Source of the DNA: an uncultured Peptococcaceae bacterium
Lineage (GTDB): Bacteria; Bacillota; Peptococcia; Peptococcales; Peptococcaceae
Length of the DNA: 64,000 nt
Assembly: GCA_947254645.1 (NCBI GenBank)
Contig: CAMYDW010000007.1
Span: 6,339-70,338 of the forward strand
Direction of reading: 5' to 3'
The position numbers were made by a program, and so were the translations under genes. Numbering within the stretch: position 1 is the first letter of the stretch; each line of letters opens with the position of its first letter. The notes beneath the pieces are model-generated. The model searched no databases. It was given only the letters and a program-made list of their open reading frames with translations, and was not told the origin of the DNA. Positions 8,613-16,995 of this stretch are shown here, one piece after another.

Positions 8613-8945
8613 CTATCTTTCGCTTACCTTAATGGTGATGTGACTGGTTCTCTTGACGATACCGTCTGCGCGACCCATTGCACGTGGTTTAAAACGTTTG
8701 ATACTAGGACCTTGGTCTACAAACGCTGTACTTACGACAAGATTTTCCACATCCATTTCATAATTGTGCTCTGCATTAGCAACAGCAGATTTCAAAACCT
8801 TCATTACGATTGCAGAACCTTTATGTGGAGTAAATTGTAAAATGTTGTAAGCTTCTTGAATACTTTTTCCACGAATAAGATCAACGATTTGACGAGCCTT
8901 ACGTGGTGAAATTCTGATATATTTTGCACAAGCTTTAGCTTCCAC
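8613..8945 (-). CDS. rplV: Ribosomal protein uL22
   Basis: 110 residues. The core reads YIRISPRKARQIVDLIRGKS and the C-terminal hairpin KRFKPRAMGRADGIVKRTSHI extends into the exit tunnel. The hairpin has no visible insertion or deletion of the type linked to macrolide resistance. Confidence 0.98.
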   Translation of the reverse strand: MEAKACAKYIRISPRKARQIVDLIRGKSIQEAYNILQFTPHKGSAIVMKVLKSAVANAEHNYEMDVENLVVSTAFVDQGPSIKRFKPRAMGRADGIVKRTSHITIKVSER

Positions 8946-8963
8946 TAAACTTCCTCCCTTCTG

Positions 8964-9245
8964 CTATCGCACTGAACTGGATTTTTCACTGCCTGCATGA
9001 CCTTTATAGGTACGTGTAGGTGCGAACTCACCGAGTTTATGCCCAACCATATCTTCAGTTACATACACTGGAATGTGTTTTCTGCCATCGTGAACGGCAA
9101 AAGTATGACCAATGAATTCTGGGAAAATGGTGGATGAACGTGACCAAGTTTTGATCACAGTTTTTTCATTGCTTTCATTCATAGCTGCGACCTTTTTGTA
9201 TAGCTTTTCATTGACATAAGGTCCTTTTTTGAGTGATCTACTCAT
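8964..9245 (-). CDS. rpsS: Ribosomal protein uS19
   Basis: 93 residues beginning MSRSLKKGPYVNEKL, with the family motif TWSRSSTIFPEFIGHTFAVH. The frame is open seven codons upstream to a TTG, but that segment overlaps the GGAGG site. The ATG at 9243-9245, 10 bases after it, gives the conserved N-terminus. Binds 16S rRNA in the 30S head with uS13. Confidence 0.97.
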   Translation of the reverse strand: MSRSLKKGPYVNEKLYKKVAAMNESNEKTVIKTWSRSSTIFPEFIGHTFAVHDGRKHIPVYVTEDMVGHKLGEFAPTRTYKGHAGSEKSSSVR

Positions 9246-9279
9246 GAATGAACTGCCTCCTTTCAATTAAGACGAGCAA

Positions 9280-10113
9280 TTACTTGCTCTTTCTAGATGT
9301 CACGATGAACTTATTGCTAAGGTTTTTCTTCTTACGTGTCTTACCACCATGAGCAACCTTACCCCAAGGACTAACAGGGGACTTACGCCCAACTGGTGCA
9401 CGACCTTCACCACCACCGTGTGGGTGATCGTTAGGGTTCATTACAGAACCACGAACGGTAGGACGGATACCCATCCAACGACTACGACCTGCTTTACCGA
9501 TATTGATGTTAGCATGTTCATAGTTACCAACAACACCGATAGTTGCACGGCAAGTCAAGAGAACCTTACGAACTTCACCGGAAGGAAGTCTCAATAAAGC
9601 ATATTTGCCTTCTTTAGCCATAAGCTGAGCGCTTACACCAGCACTACGGCAGATTTGGCCACCACGACCTGGTTTTAATTCAATGTTATGAATAACAGTA
9701 CCAAGTGGGATATTTGCCAATGGAAGTGCGTTACCAACCTTGATATCTGATTCAGGGCCGGAATATACAACGTCACCAACTTGCAAACCAGCTGGAGCAA
9801 TGATGTAACGCTTTTCACCATCTACATAGTGTAAGAGAGCGATACGGCTGCTGCGGTTTGGATCGTATTCGATCGTTGCCACACGAGCTGGAATATTATC
9901 TTTATTACGTTTAAAGTCGATGATACGATATTTTCTTTTGTGACCGCCACCATGATGACGCACTGTAATGCGACCATAGCTGTTTCTACCAGCTTTTGAT
10001 TTGAGCGGTACAAGTAGGGATTTCTCTGGTTTGTCAGTAGTGATTTCTTCGAAAGAAGAAACGGTCATCTGACGCACACCAGGAGAAGTCGGCTTAAATG
10101 ATCTTAGTGCCAT
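9280..10113 (-). CDS. rplB: Ribosomal protein uL2
   Basis: 277 residues, among the most conserved 50S proteins and required for subunit association and peptidyl transfer. The signature MNPNDHPHGGGEGR, containing the conserved histidine near the peptidyl-transferase centre, is intact. N-terminus MALRSFKPTSPGVRQM. Confidence 0.99.
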   Translation of the reverse strand: MALRSFKPTSPGVRQMTVSSFEEITTDKPEKSLLVPLKSKAGRNSYGRITVRHHGGGHKRKYRIIDFKRNKDNIPARVATIEYDPNRSSRIALLHYVDGEKRYIIAPAGLQVGDVVYSGPESDIKVGNALPLANIPLGTVIHNIELKPGRGGQICRSAGVSAQLMAKEGKYALLRLPSGEVRKVLLTCRATIGVVGNYEHANINIGKAGRSRWMGIRPTVRGSVMNPNDHPHGGGEGRAPVGRKSPVSPWGKVAHGGKTRKKKNLSNKFIVTSRKSK

Positions 10114-10133
10114 TTTGTTCCTCCTTGTTTATC

Positions 10134-10421
10134 TTATAGACCTTCAAAAACTTCAATAGTATCGCCTTCACGAAGGGTTACAATTGCCTTTTTCCATGAA
10201 GCTGTAAAACCTTGGGTACGTCCCATACGTTTTAACTTGCCCTTCACATTAACGGTGTTCACGTCAACGACAGTTACTTTGAAGATTTCTTCAATAGCCT
10301 TTTTGATTTCGATTTTGTTGGCATCTTTTGCTACCTTGAAGCAAAATTTGTTTTCTTGCATAAGGTCAACAGACTTTTCAGTAACAACTGGTTTGATGAT
10401 GATTTCTCTTGCCAATTTCAT
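10134..10421 (-). CDS. rplW: Ribosomal protein uL23
   Basis: 95 residues; exit-site protein that docks trigger factor and SRP. It begins MKLAREIIIKPVVTEKS and has the conserved INTVNVKGK-type loop (VNTVNVKGKLKRMGR). Its start overlaps the rplD stop by one base. Confidence 0.98.
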   Translation of the reverse strand: MKLAREIIIKPVVTEKSVDLMQENKFCFKVAKDANKIEIKKAIEEIFKVTVVDVNTVNVKGKLKRMGRTQGFTASWKKAIVTLREGDTIEVFEGL

Positions 10422-11044
10422 TACGCCAACACCTCCTCAACTTTCGCAACAGCGTCTTTAGTAAGAACAATGCTGCTATGGTTTAAAATTTCATAAGTGT
10501 TAAGTTCTCCAACAGTCACAGGAGTTACGCCTGGGATGTTGCGAGCGCTCTTCACTACAGCTTCATCAACTTCAGGAAGAACAACTAATGTTTTCTTTCC
10601 AGTATTCAACGCTTCAAGAACTTTAATCATGTCCTTGGTCTTTGGCGCATCAAAGCTCAATTGGTCAACAACAACCATTGCTTCTTCAGACACCTTATCG
10701 GAAAGCGCAGAACGCATTGCCAAAGATACTTTCTTTTTGTTAATACGATAAGAATAATCTCTTGGCTTTGGCCCGAAGATAATTGCACCACCGCGCCACA
10801 ATGGGGAACGACTGGTACCAGCACGTGCACGGCCTGTACCCTTTTGACGCCATGGCTTACGGCCACCGCCTCTTACTTCGCCACGAGACTTCGTTCTAGA
10901 AGTACCACGACGCAAGCCTGCTAAATAATTAACTACTGCTTCATGCATAACTGCTTTGTTTGGTTCGATTCCGAAGATTTGTTCATTTAATGTCAATTCT
11001 TCGACTTCTGCACCTTGCATGTTTTTCACTTTAATAACTGGCAT
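10421..11044 (-). CDS. rplD: Ribosomal protein uL4
   Basis: 207 residues with the long tunnel-lining loop (GGGRKPWRQKGTGRARAGTSRS) unchanged. In E. coli uL4 binds the S10 mRNA leader to repress the operon. The structured leader of this S10 cluster (12065-12124) could serve a similar role, but that is only an inference. Confidence 0.98.
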   Translation of the reverse strand: MPVIKVKNMQGAEVEELTLNEQIFGIEPNKAVMHEAVVNYLAGLRRGTSRTKSRGEVRGGGRKPWRQKGTGRARAGTSRSPLWRGGAIIFGPKPRDYSYRINKKKVSLAMRSALSDKVSEEAMVVVDQLSFDAPKTKDMIKVLEALNTGKKTLVVLPEVDEAVVKSARNIPGVTPVTVGELNTYEILNHSSIVLTKDAVAKVEEVLA

Positions 11045-11061
11045 GTATTCTCCTCCTTTCC

Positions 11062-11688
11062 TTACTTACTCTTAACGCTTTCTTTAATAACAACGAGTGA
11101 GTTTTTAGCGCCAGGTACAGAACCTTTCACTAAAAGCAAGTTGTTTTCAACGTCAACTTTTACTACTTGAAGGTTTTGAACGGTTACGTTCTTGTTCCCA
11201 GCACGTCCTGGCATCAAATGTCCTTTGAATACATGATGAGGACCGGCAGCACCAATAGACCCGGTTTTTCTCTTATGTTTAGAACCGTGTGTCATTGGCC
11301 CACGATGACGTCCGTAGCGCTTAATGGTACCTGCAAAACCTTTACCTTTGCTTACGCCGCTTACATCAATAGCGTCGCCTTCTGCAAAGATATCAGCTTT
11401 GATTTCATCACCATTGTTGTAGCTTGAAGCATCTTCAACAGCAAATTCACGAAGATACTTTTTAGCGGCCACACCAGCTTTGTCAAAATGTCCTTTTGCA
11501 GGTTTGTTTACTGCTACAGGCTTAATTGCGCCAAAGCCGACTTGAATGGCATTGTAACCATCCGTATCATTTGATTTTACTTGAGTGACTACACAAGGGC
11601 CTGCTTCAATTGCTGTTACAGGAACCAATACGCCTTCTGGTGTAAAGATTTGAGTCATCCCAATTTTTTTACCTAAAATGGCTTTCAT
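11062..11688 (-). CDS. rplC: Ribosomal protein uL3
   Basis: 208 residues beginning MKAILGKKIGMTQIF, the standard N-terminus. The signature KGKGFAGTIKRYGRHRGPMTHGSK is present. The frame is open four codons further to a GTG that overlaps the AAGGAGGTG site, so the ATG at 11686-11688 was chosen. It is the second gene of the S10 operon. Confidence 0.97.
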   Translation of the reverse strand: MKAILGKKIGMTQIFTPEGVLVPVTAIEAGPCVVTQVKSNDTDGYNAIQVGFGAIKPVAVNKPAKGHFDKAGVAAKKYLREFAVEDASSYNNGDEIKADIFAEGDAIDVSGVSKGKGFAGTIKRYGRHRGPMTHGSKHKRKTGSIGAAGPHHVFKGHLMPGRAGNKNVTVQNLQVVKVDVENNLLLVKGSVPGAKNSLVVIKESVKSK

Positions 11689-11717
11689 TCGAACTGCCAC
11701 CTCCTTCTCTAAATAAA

Positions 11718-12026
11718 TTATAATTTAATTTCGATTTCAACGCCGCTTGGCAAATCTAAACGCATCAACGCTTCAACAGTTTTGTTGGTGTGTTCAGTAA
11801 TGTCAATCAAACGTTTGTGAGTTCTGGTTTCAAATTGTTCTCTAGAGTCTTTGTTGACATGTGGAGAACGAAGTACTGTGTAAACTGCTTTTTCAGTTGG
11901 TAGTGGCACCGGACCAGAAACCGTTGCACCAGTTTTTTTAGCAGTTTCAACAATTTTGCTTGCGCTTTGATCAAGTACTTTATGATCGAAAGCTTTCAAG
12001 CGAATTCTGATTTTGTTTCTTGCCAT
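11718..12026 (-). CDS. rpsJ: Ribosomal protein uS10 (NusE)
   Basis: First gene of the S10 operon, 102 residues, MARNKIRIRLKAFDHKVLDQ. It works both in the 30S head and as NusE in transcription antitermination. The family motif LPTEKAVYTVLRSPHVNKDSREQFE is intact. It follows a leader of about 120 nt after the promoter at 12150-12178. Confidence 0.99.
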   Translation of the reverse strand: MARNKIRIRLKAFDHKVLDQSASKIVETAKKTGATVSGPVPLPTEKAVYTVLRSPHVNKDSREQFETRTHKRLIDITEHTNKTVEALMRLDLPSGVEIEIKL

Positions 12027-12064
12027 TTGTTTTCCTCCTTTTTCGCCCGTTTATCGGACTTCTC

Positions 12065-12124
12065 AGCGAAAAATACCTAGGACACGGACTCGGGTGTGTC
12101 CTCTTTGCCTAGCAACCTCTCGCT
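12065..12124 (-). promoter_or_regulatory. Structured 5' leader of the S10 operon
   Basis: On the minus strand an outer helix AGCGA/TCGCT (12120-12124 with 12065-12069) encloses a 7-bp hairpin AGGACAC/GTGTCCT (12096-12102 with 12079-12085). Two CTAG-containing segments offer an alternative pairing. The position, between promoter and rpsJ, matches autogenous leaders known for S10 operons. Which protein would bind, if any, is not shown. The pairing is seen in the sequence; the regulation is inferred. Confidence 0.5.
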
Positions 12125-12149
12125 TCATTGCATTTTACGGCACCATATA

Positions 12150-12178
12150 AATATATCATGCCAAAAAAACTATTGCAA
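12150..12178 (-). promoter_or_regulatory. S10 operon promoter
   Basis: A sigma-A type promoter on the minus strand: -35 TTGCAA at 12173-12178, a 17-bp spacer rich in T, and -10 TATATT at 12150-12155. It is the only good promoter between the clpC terminator and rpsJ and probably drives the whole 12-kb ribosomal cluster. Confidence 0.7.
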
Positions 12179-12210
12179 GCTTTTTTTCGCTTATTTTAGC
12201 GTTTTTTTAC

Positions 12211-12241
12211 AAAAAAAGCCGTCATCAAATTTGATGACGGC
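12211..12241 (-). terminator. clpC intrinsic terminator
   Basis: A perfect hairpin with GCCGTCATCAAA arms (12218-12241), followed on the minus strand by seven T (12217-12211). It starts 11 bases after the clpC stop and separates the clpC operon from the S10 promoter. Confidence 0.92.
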
Positions 12242-12251
12242 TTTTAACATA

Positions 12252-14729
12252 TTATTTATTTTTCAAAACAATTTTTCCTTCTGCATCTGCATCAATCTGA
12301 ATCACATCGCCATTGGTATAGGTACCAGCCAGCAATGCATCTGACAATAAATCTTCCACTTCATTCTGAATGGCACGACGCAATGGTCTTGCACCATATT
12401 CTGGGTCAAAGCCAACTTTTGCAATGGCTTTCAACGCTTCTTCACTGATTTCCAAGGTCATGTCTTGTTCTGCTAAACGCTTGCGTAAATCGCCAAGCAT
12501 TAAGCCAACAATCTGTTCAATTTCCGTATCCGTTAATGGATGGAATACCACAATATCATCTATTCTATTGATAAATTCTGGACGGAATGCTTTTTTCACA
12601 TATCCCATGACATTCTTCTTCAATGCTTCATAATCATTCTTTTGTTGTACATCTGTTGCTTCAGCACTTGTAAAGCCTAGTGCCTTATTGTTCTGCATTG
12701 CTTGTGAGCCAAGATTACTGGTCATAATAATGACGGTATTTTTGAAATCTACCACACGCCCTTGACTATCAGTCAAACGCCCATCATCCAATACTTGTAA
12801 CAATATATTGAATACATCTGGATGTGCTTTTTCAATTTCATCAAAGAGAACCACACTATAAGGTTTGCGACGCACTCGTTCTGTCAACTGTCCACCTTCA
12901 TCATAGCCAACATATCCTGGAGGCGCCCCAGTCAAACGGCTAACCGCAAATTTTTCCATATACTCACTCATATCAATGCGTATCATGGCATTCTCATCAT
13001 CAAACAAGCTTTCAGCTAAGGCCTTTGCTAGTTCTGTTTTACCAACACCTGTTGGCCCTAGGAAGAGGAAGCTCCCTATTGGACGCTTCGGATCCTTCAA
13101 GCCAGAATGGGCACGACGTACTGCTTTAGAAACTGCCTTGACAGCCTCATCTTGCCCAACCACACGCTGATGTAAGATTTCTTCCATGCGTAGCAAGCGT
13201 TGACTGTCTTCTTCTTTCAATTTTGTCACCGGTACACCAGACCAATTTGCCACAATTTCAGCAATGTCCTCTTCTGTGACGACTTGATGACTTGTTTTAT
13301 TCTCTTTATCCCACGCTTCTCTCGCTGAAGTAAGCTTTTCTTGAACCACTTTCTTTTCATCACGAAGTTCCGCTGCTTTTTCGAAAGCTTGAGATTGAAT
13401 AGCAGCCTCTAGTTCATTGGTAAGATGTTCAATGTTGGCTTCCATTTCTTGAATATCTGCTGGAGCCATATTGTTTCTTAATCGCACGCGAGAACATGCT
13501 TCATCAATTAAGTCGATGGCTTTATCTGGTAATTGTCTATCATTAATATAGCGGTCAGAAAGCTTAACTGCAGCTTCAACAGCAGCTTCTTCAATGGCTA
13601 CACTGTGGAAAGCTTCATATTTATCTTTAATGCCATTTAAAATTTCAATTGCATCTTCTACACTCGGTGCATCAACGGTTACTGGTTGGAAACGACGTTC
13701 CAAAGCCGCATCTTTTTCAATATGTTTACGGTATTCATCTAAAGTGGTTGCACCAATGAGTTGTATTTCACCTCTTGCCAATTCAGGCTTTAATATATTG
13801 GCAGCGTCCAGGGACCCTTCTGCAGAACCTGCACCAACAATGGTGTGTAATTCATCAATGAACAAGATCACGTTTTGACGTTGCTTCACTTCTTCAATGA
13901 TACGTTTAACACGCTCTTCGAAATCTCCACGATACTTACTTCCTGCAACCAGTCCGCCCATATCTACTGTGATGATTTCTTTATCCTTGAGAAGCTCAGG
14001 CACCTCGCCAGCGATGATGCGTTGAGCAAGTCCCTCGGCAATAGCAGTCTTCCCAACCCCAGGCTCCCCAATAAGGGCAGGGTTGTTCTTGGTGCGTCGA
14101 ATAAGAATCTGAATCACACGTTCTATTTCTTTGCTACGGCCAATGACAGGGTCAATTTTACCTTCTTTTGCCAGTCTGTTTAAATTCTTGCCATATTCTT
14201 CTAGGGCCTGTTCTTTACCTTCTCTTGCACCTTCCTCTGAGGCGTGCATGTTCATTCCACCAGGGGTTGGTTGTTGCTGTTGTCCACCAAAATTGCCACC
14301 ATAGTGATTATTGATCTCGCGAACGATATGTTCAATAGTCACACCTTGCTCAAGTAACGCTTGGAAAGCAACGCCTTCTCCCGTTTCAATAATTGCCAAC
14401 AAAAGATGTTCTGTGGCAATACTATTCATTTTTAAGCGAATAGCCAAATTCCAAGCCAACTCAAAGCTTTTCTTTACACGTGGGGTGTAATCTAATTGTG
14501 AAGCTTCAATTGGGGTTTGACCTTCTCCAACCATGCCGACAATGAGTTCTTTTGTTTTATCGTATTCGATACCAAGATGACTTAATACATTAGAAGCAAT
14601 GCCTTCTGTATGCATAAGCCCTAATAAAACATGTTCTGTACCGATAATGCGATGGTTCATTTTCAAAGCCTCTTCTTGAGCGTATGCCAAGGCTTTTTTT
14701 GCATTTTCTGTATAATTAAATTGTGCCAT
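12252..14729 (-). CDS. clpC: AAA+ unfoldase ClpC
   Basis: 825-residue Hsp100 unfoldase that feeds substrates to ClpP. In order: Clp_N repeats (about 1-140), a Gln/Pro/Gly linker, AAA domain 1 with Walker A GEPGVGKT (221-228), a middle domain with a UVR-like motif (about 420-460, AFEKAAELRDEKK), then AAA domain 2 with GPTGVGKT and the C-terminal D2-small domain. The UVR-bearing middle domain distinguishes ClpC from ClpB. In Bacillus McsB marks substrates with phosphoarginine for ClpC; that kinase is encoded just upstream. Last gene of the ctsR operon, 11 bases after mcsB. Confidence 0.98.
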   Translation of the reverse strand: MAQFNYTENAKKALAYAQEEALKMNHRIIGTEHVLLGLMHTEGIASNVLSHLGIEYDKTKELIVGMVGEGQTPIEASQLDYTPRVKKSFELAWNLAIRLKMNSIATEHLLLAIIETGEGVAFQALLEQGVTIEHIVREINNHYGGNFGGQQQQPTPGGMNMHASEEGAREGKEQALEEYGKNLNRLAKEGKIDPVIGRSKEIERVIQILIRRTKNNPALIGEPGVGKTAIAEGLAQRIIAGEVPELLKDKEIITVDMGGLVAGSKYRGDFEERVKRIIEEVKQRQNVILFIDELHTIVGAGSAEGSLDAANILKPELARGEIQLIGATTLDEYRKHIEKDAALERRFQPVTVDAPSVEDAIEILNGIKDKYEAFHSVAIEEAAVEAAVKLSDRYINDRQLPDKAIDLIDEACSRVRLRNNMAPADIQEMEANIEHLTNELEAAIQSQAFEKAAELRDEKKVVQEKLTSAREAWDKENKTSHQVVTEEDIAEIVANWSGVPVTKLKEEDSQRLLRMEEILHQRVVGQDEAVKAVSKAVRRAHSGLKDPKRPIGSFLFLGPTGVGKTELAKALAESLFDDENAMIRIDMSEYMEKFAVSRLTGAPPGYVGYDEGGQLTERVRRKPYSVVLFDEIEKAHPDVFNILLQVLDDGRLTDSQGRVVDFKNTVIIMTSNLGSQAMQNNKALGFTSAEATDVQQKNDYEALKKNVMGYVKKAFRPEFINRIDDIVVFHPLTDTEIEQIVGLMLGDLRKRLAEQDMTLEISEEALKAIAKVGFDPEYGARPLRRAIQNEVEDLLSDALLAGTYTNGDVIQIDADAEGKIVLKNK

Positions 14730-14740
14730 AATATCTCTCC

Positions 14741-15784
14741 TTAAAAGGACTGTAACTGTTCTCTCATATAATGAGCTCTCAATAAATCTCTTGTATTCGC
14801 ATCACATGCTTCACCGTGCAAAAATTCCACATATCCAGGATGTGCCAATAAGAACAATGGATTCACATCTGCCAGCGACCACTCTTTTAAAATATCAGCT
14901 GCAACGCCAAAACGCACCATATTGAGCAACTCATAAGTTTCAGCACCTGATAAACACCGTGCATATTTCAAAGTGCCTAAAGCGCGATAGCATTGGTCTT
15001 CTAAAAGAGTATCCTTTGCCTTCATTTTTTCTCTCAACTGACGTTCTTGTTGAACAATTTGTTTAGCAACCGATTGAACAGTTGAAAGAATGTCCTCTTC
15101 ACTCTTTCCAAGAGTCATTTGGTTAGACAACTGATACAGATTGCCATAGGCCTTTGTACCTTCACCAAAAAATCCTCTCACAGTCATTCCCATATTGCCA
15201 ACCTGTTGCAAGCTCCCAACTTGTTTATAATATGCCATTGCTGGCAAATGCAGCATCACAGAAACACGTAATCCTGTGCCAAGATTGGTTGGACAACTTG
15301 TCAAATACCCCAATCTTTGATCAAAAGCGAATCCACCATATTCACCAATACGGTCATCTAATTGATTGGCTGCTTGCCACGCTTTTCCTGTTGCCAATCC
15401 AGGATAGAAAGTTTGCATACGCAAGTGGTCTTCTTCATTAATCATGATGCTTTGTGATAAGTCTTTTTTTAACACAAGGGCACGATAACGCTCATCTTCC
15501 ATCGCCTGTTGAGGACTGATGAGATGCTTCGCCAAAAGCGCTTGCTTATCTAAAGCTGCCATATCATCCATTCGATAGAATTGATATTCACTATGACTTT
15601 CGGAAAAATCAGCAAGGTACTTCCACACCTGCATGGCTTCCTCTCGATCTTGTCGATGTGGAAAACGTTGGGCCGCAAAATTTCTTGCCAAGCGCACCCT
15701 CGTGGATAAAACAACATCATCCGCTTCGCCTCCACCACTGTTCCATGCTGGATTTTTATCAATCAATTGTTCACGAAGGGACAT
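14741..15784 (-). CDS. mcsB: Protein arginine kinase McsB
   Basis: 347 residues of the phosphagen (guanido) kinase fold. The STRVRLARN segment for ATP binding and the catalytic Cys loop SCPTNLGTGLRVSVMLHLP are both present, so it should be active. It phosphorylates arginines on damaged proteins and on CtsR. The frame stays open three codons upstream to a GTG, but an AGAGG site 8 bases away favours the ATG at 15782-15784, which overlaps the mcsA end by 14 bases. The overlap suggests coupled synthesis of activator and kinase. Confidence 0.96.
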   Translation of the reverse strand: MSLREQLIDKNPAWNSGGGEADDVVLSTRVRLARNFAAQRFPHRQDREEAMQVWKYLADFSESHSEYQFYRMDDMAALDKQALLAKHLISPQQAMEDERYRALVLKKDLSQSIMINEEDHLRMQTFYPGLATGKAWQAANQLDDRIGEYGGFAFDQRLGYLTSCPTNLGTGLRVSVMLHLPAMAYYKQVGSLQQVGNMGMTVRGFFGEGTKAYGNLYQLSNQMTLGKSEEDILSTVQSVAKQIVQQERQLREKMKAKDTLLEDQCYRALGTLKYARCLSGAETYELLNMVRFGVAADILKEWSLADVNPLFLLAHPGYVEFLHGEACDANTRDLLRAHYMREQLQSF

Positions 15785-16325
15785 CGCCTTCACCTCTTTC
15801 AGACGGTTGTGTTGTGTCTTGTAACCCCTTCAGTGCATCGCGCAATCGTGCAGCTTCTTCAAAGTTCTCTGCTTTGATTGCTTCTTGCAGGGCTTGCTGC
15901 ATGGTTTCTTTTTCGCTTAAAGGTTCCGCTTTATTAGGACACTTGCCAATATGTGCTGTATGACCATGCACTCGTCTCAATAGGTCTGGCAATAAGTCTG
16001 CAAAATGCTCATAACAATGCTTGCAGCCTAAAAGCCCTTGTTTTTGAAACAATTCCCATGTGGTACCACAAGTTGGACAAGCGTTGATGTGCGCCTGTTT
16101 CTTAGGCTGAACAACCGTGCTTCCTTCAAACATCGGCTGAAACCAATGATTAAATCCTTGATTGCTAAAGAAGTCATCAAAGAACGGATCGTTTAGCTTT
16201 TGAAATATAGCGTGCTCTTGTTTTGCTGCACACTCTGCACAAATATGCTGTTCGCTGTGTACACCATTGATCACCTTTTGGGTGTGAACGGTTGCTTCTC
16301 GTTGTTGACAAATTTCACATAACAC
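15771..16325 (-). CDS. mcsA: McsB activator McsA, GTG start
   Basis: 184 residues. The N-terminal zinc-binding pairs CEIC and CAEC, a second pair CPTC and CKHC, and a C-terminal UVR motif (LQEAIKAENFEEAARLRDAL) are in the McsA order. It activates McsB and bridges to ClpC. No ATG fits. A GTG at 16323-16325, 9 bases after AAAGGAG, gives the expected short N-terminus MLCEIC; a TTG nine codons upstream precedes the ribosome site and is unlikely. Confidence 0.94.
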   Translation of the reverse strand: MLCEICQQREATVHTQKVINGVHSEQHICAECAAKQEHAIFQKLNDPFFDDFFSNQGFNHWFQPMFEGSTVVQPKKQAHINACPTCGTTWELFQKQGLLGCKHCYEHFADLLPDLLRRVHGHTAHIGKCPNKAEPLSEKETMQQALQEAIKAENFEEAARLRDALKGLQDTTQPSERGEGDVPS

Positions 16326-16361
16326 GTTGCATTTCTCCTTTGAACTGTCCAAACAACTATA

Positions 16362-16829
16362 CTATTTATCATTTTTGATTGTAATATTCGCTAATAGATG
16401 TGTCATCAAATAGGCACGCAACTCATTAATTGTCATTGCTTGTGTCATTTGTAACACTCTTTCTTTAAAAATGGATTTTAAAAGTGTTCCTACATCAGGT
16501 GGCAGTACACCTTCCTCTACCAAATAATTCAAGATGCCTTCTGCTTGCTGCTCATTGAGTTGTTGACTTGCAGCATCGAAAAGAGGTTGTAAATCATCTT
16601 CTTTATTAATCGGAATGGCTTGAATTCGGATATAACCACCACCGCCACGTCTTGTCTCTACAATATAGCCATCTGTTGGCGTAAAACGTGTCCGGAGCAC
16701 ATAATTAATTTGGCTCGGCACACAACTAAATTTTTCAGAAAGTATACTTCGTTGAACAATTAATATCCCTTCTTCCTCTGCCAACAATCTTTTTAGGTAG
16801 AATTCTATTTCTCTTGATAAATTACCCAT
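16362..16829 (-). CDS. ctsR: Class III stress gene repressor CtsR
   Basis: 155 residues. The N-terminal winged helix has the glycine-rich wing VETRRGGGGYIRI, which inserts in the minor groove of the operator, and the C-terminal four-helix part is the McsB/heat-sensing region. It represses clp genes. The first gene of the ctsR-mcsA-mcsB-clpC operon; two CtsR-like boxes lie just upstream, so autorepression is expected. The GAGG-to-ATG spacing (13) is long, but no other start fits. Confidence 0.97.
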   Translation of the reverse strand: MGNLSREIEFYLKRLLAEEEGILIVQRSILSEKFSCVPSQINYVLRTRFTPTDGYIVETRRGGGGYIRIQAIPINKEDDLQPLFDAASQQLNEQQAEGILNYLVEEGVLPPDVGTLLKSIFKERVLQMTQAMTINELRAYLMTHLLANITIKNDK

Positions 16830-16851
16830 GCAATGATTTTCACCTCATTTC

Positions 16852-16868
16852 TTTGACCTTTACTAACC
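16852..16868 (-). promoter_or_regulatory. CtsR-like box 1
   Basis: On the minus strand, heptads GGTTAGT and GGTCAAA are separated by AAA, resembling the CtsR operator (two RGTCAAA-like heptads 3 bases apart). It lies 23 bases before the ctsR ATG. The second heptad is perfect and the first deviates. Confidence 0.6.
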
Positions 16869-16894
16869 TTAATTTTTATATACACTAACACAAA

Positions 16895-16911
16895 GGTTAA
16901 TAAACGTCAAA
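16895..16911 (+). promoter_or_regulatory. CtsR-like box 2, opposite orientation
   Basis: On the plus strand, heptads GGTTAAT and CGTCAAA are separated by AAA, in mirror arrangement to box 1 with 26 bases between them. On the minus strand the second heptad reads TTTGACG and would overlap a TTGACG -35 element of the ctsR promoter, so binding should block it. Whether it also affects uvrC, which starts 84 bases downstream, is unknown. Confidence 0.55.
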
Positions 16912-16995
16912 TTTTTTATTTTTTTATATTTTTTCTTACTTTTATATAGGGTATAGTATTACTAGCTGCAACTTTATCATTGGAGGTATACGCCT

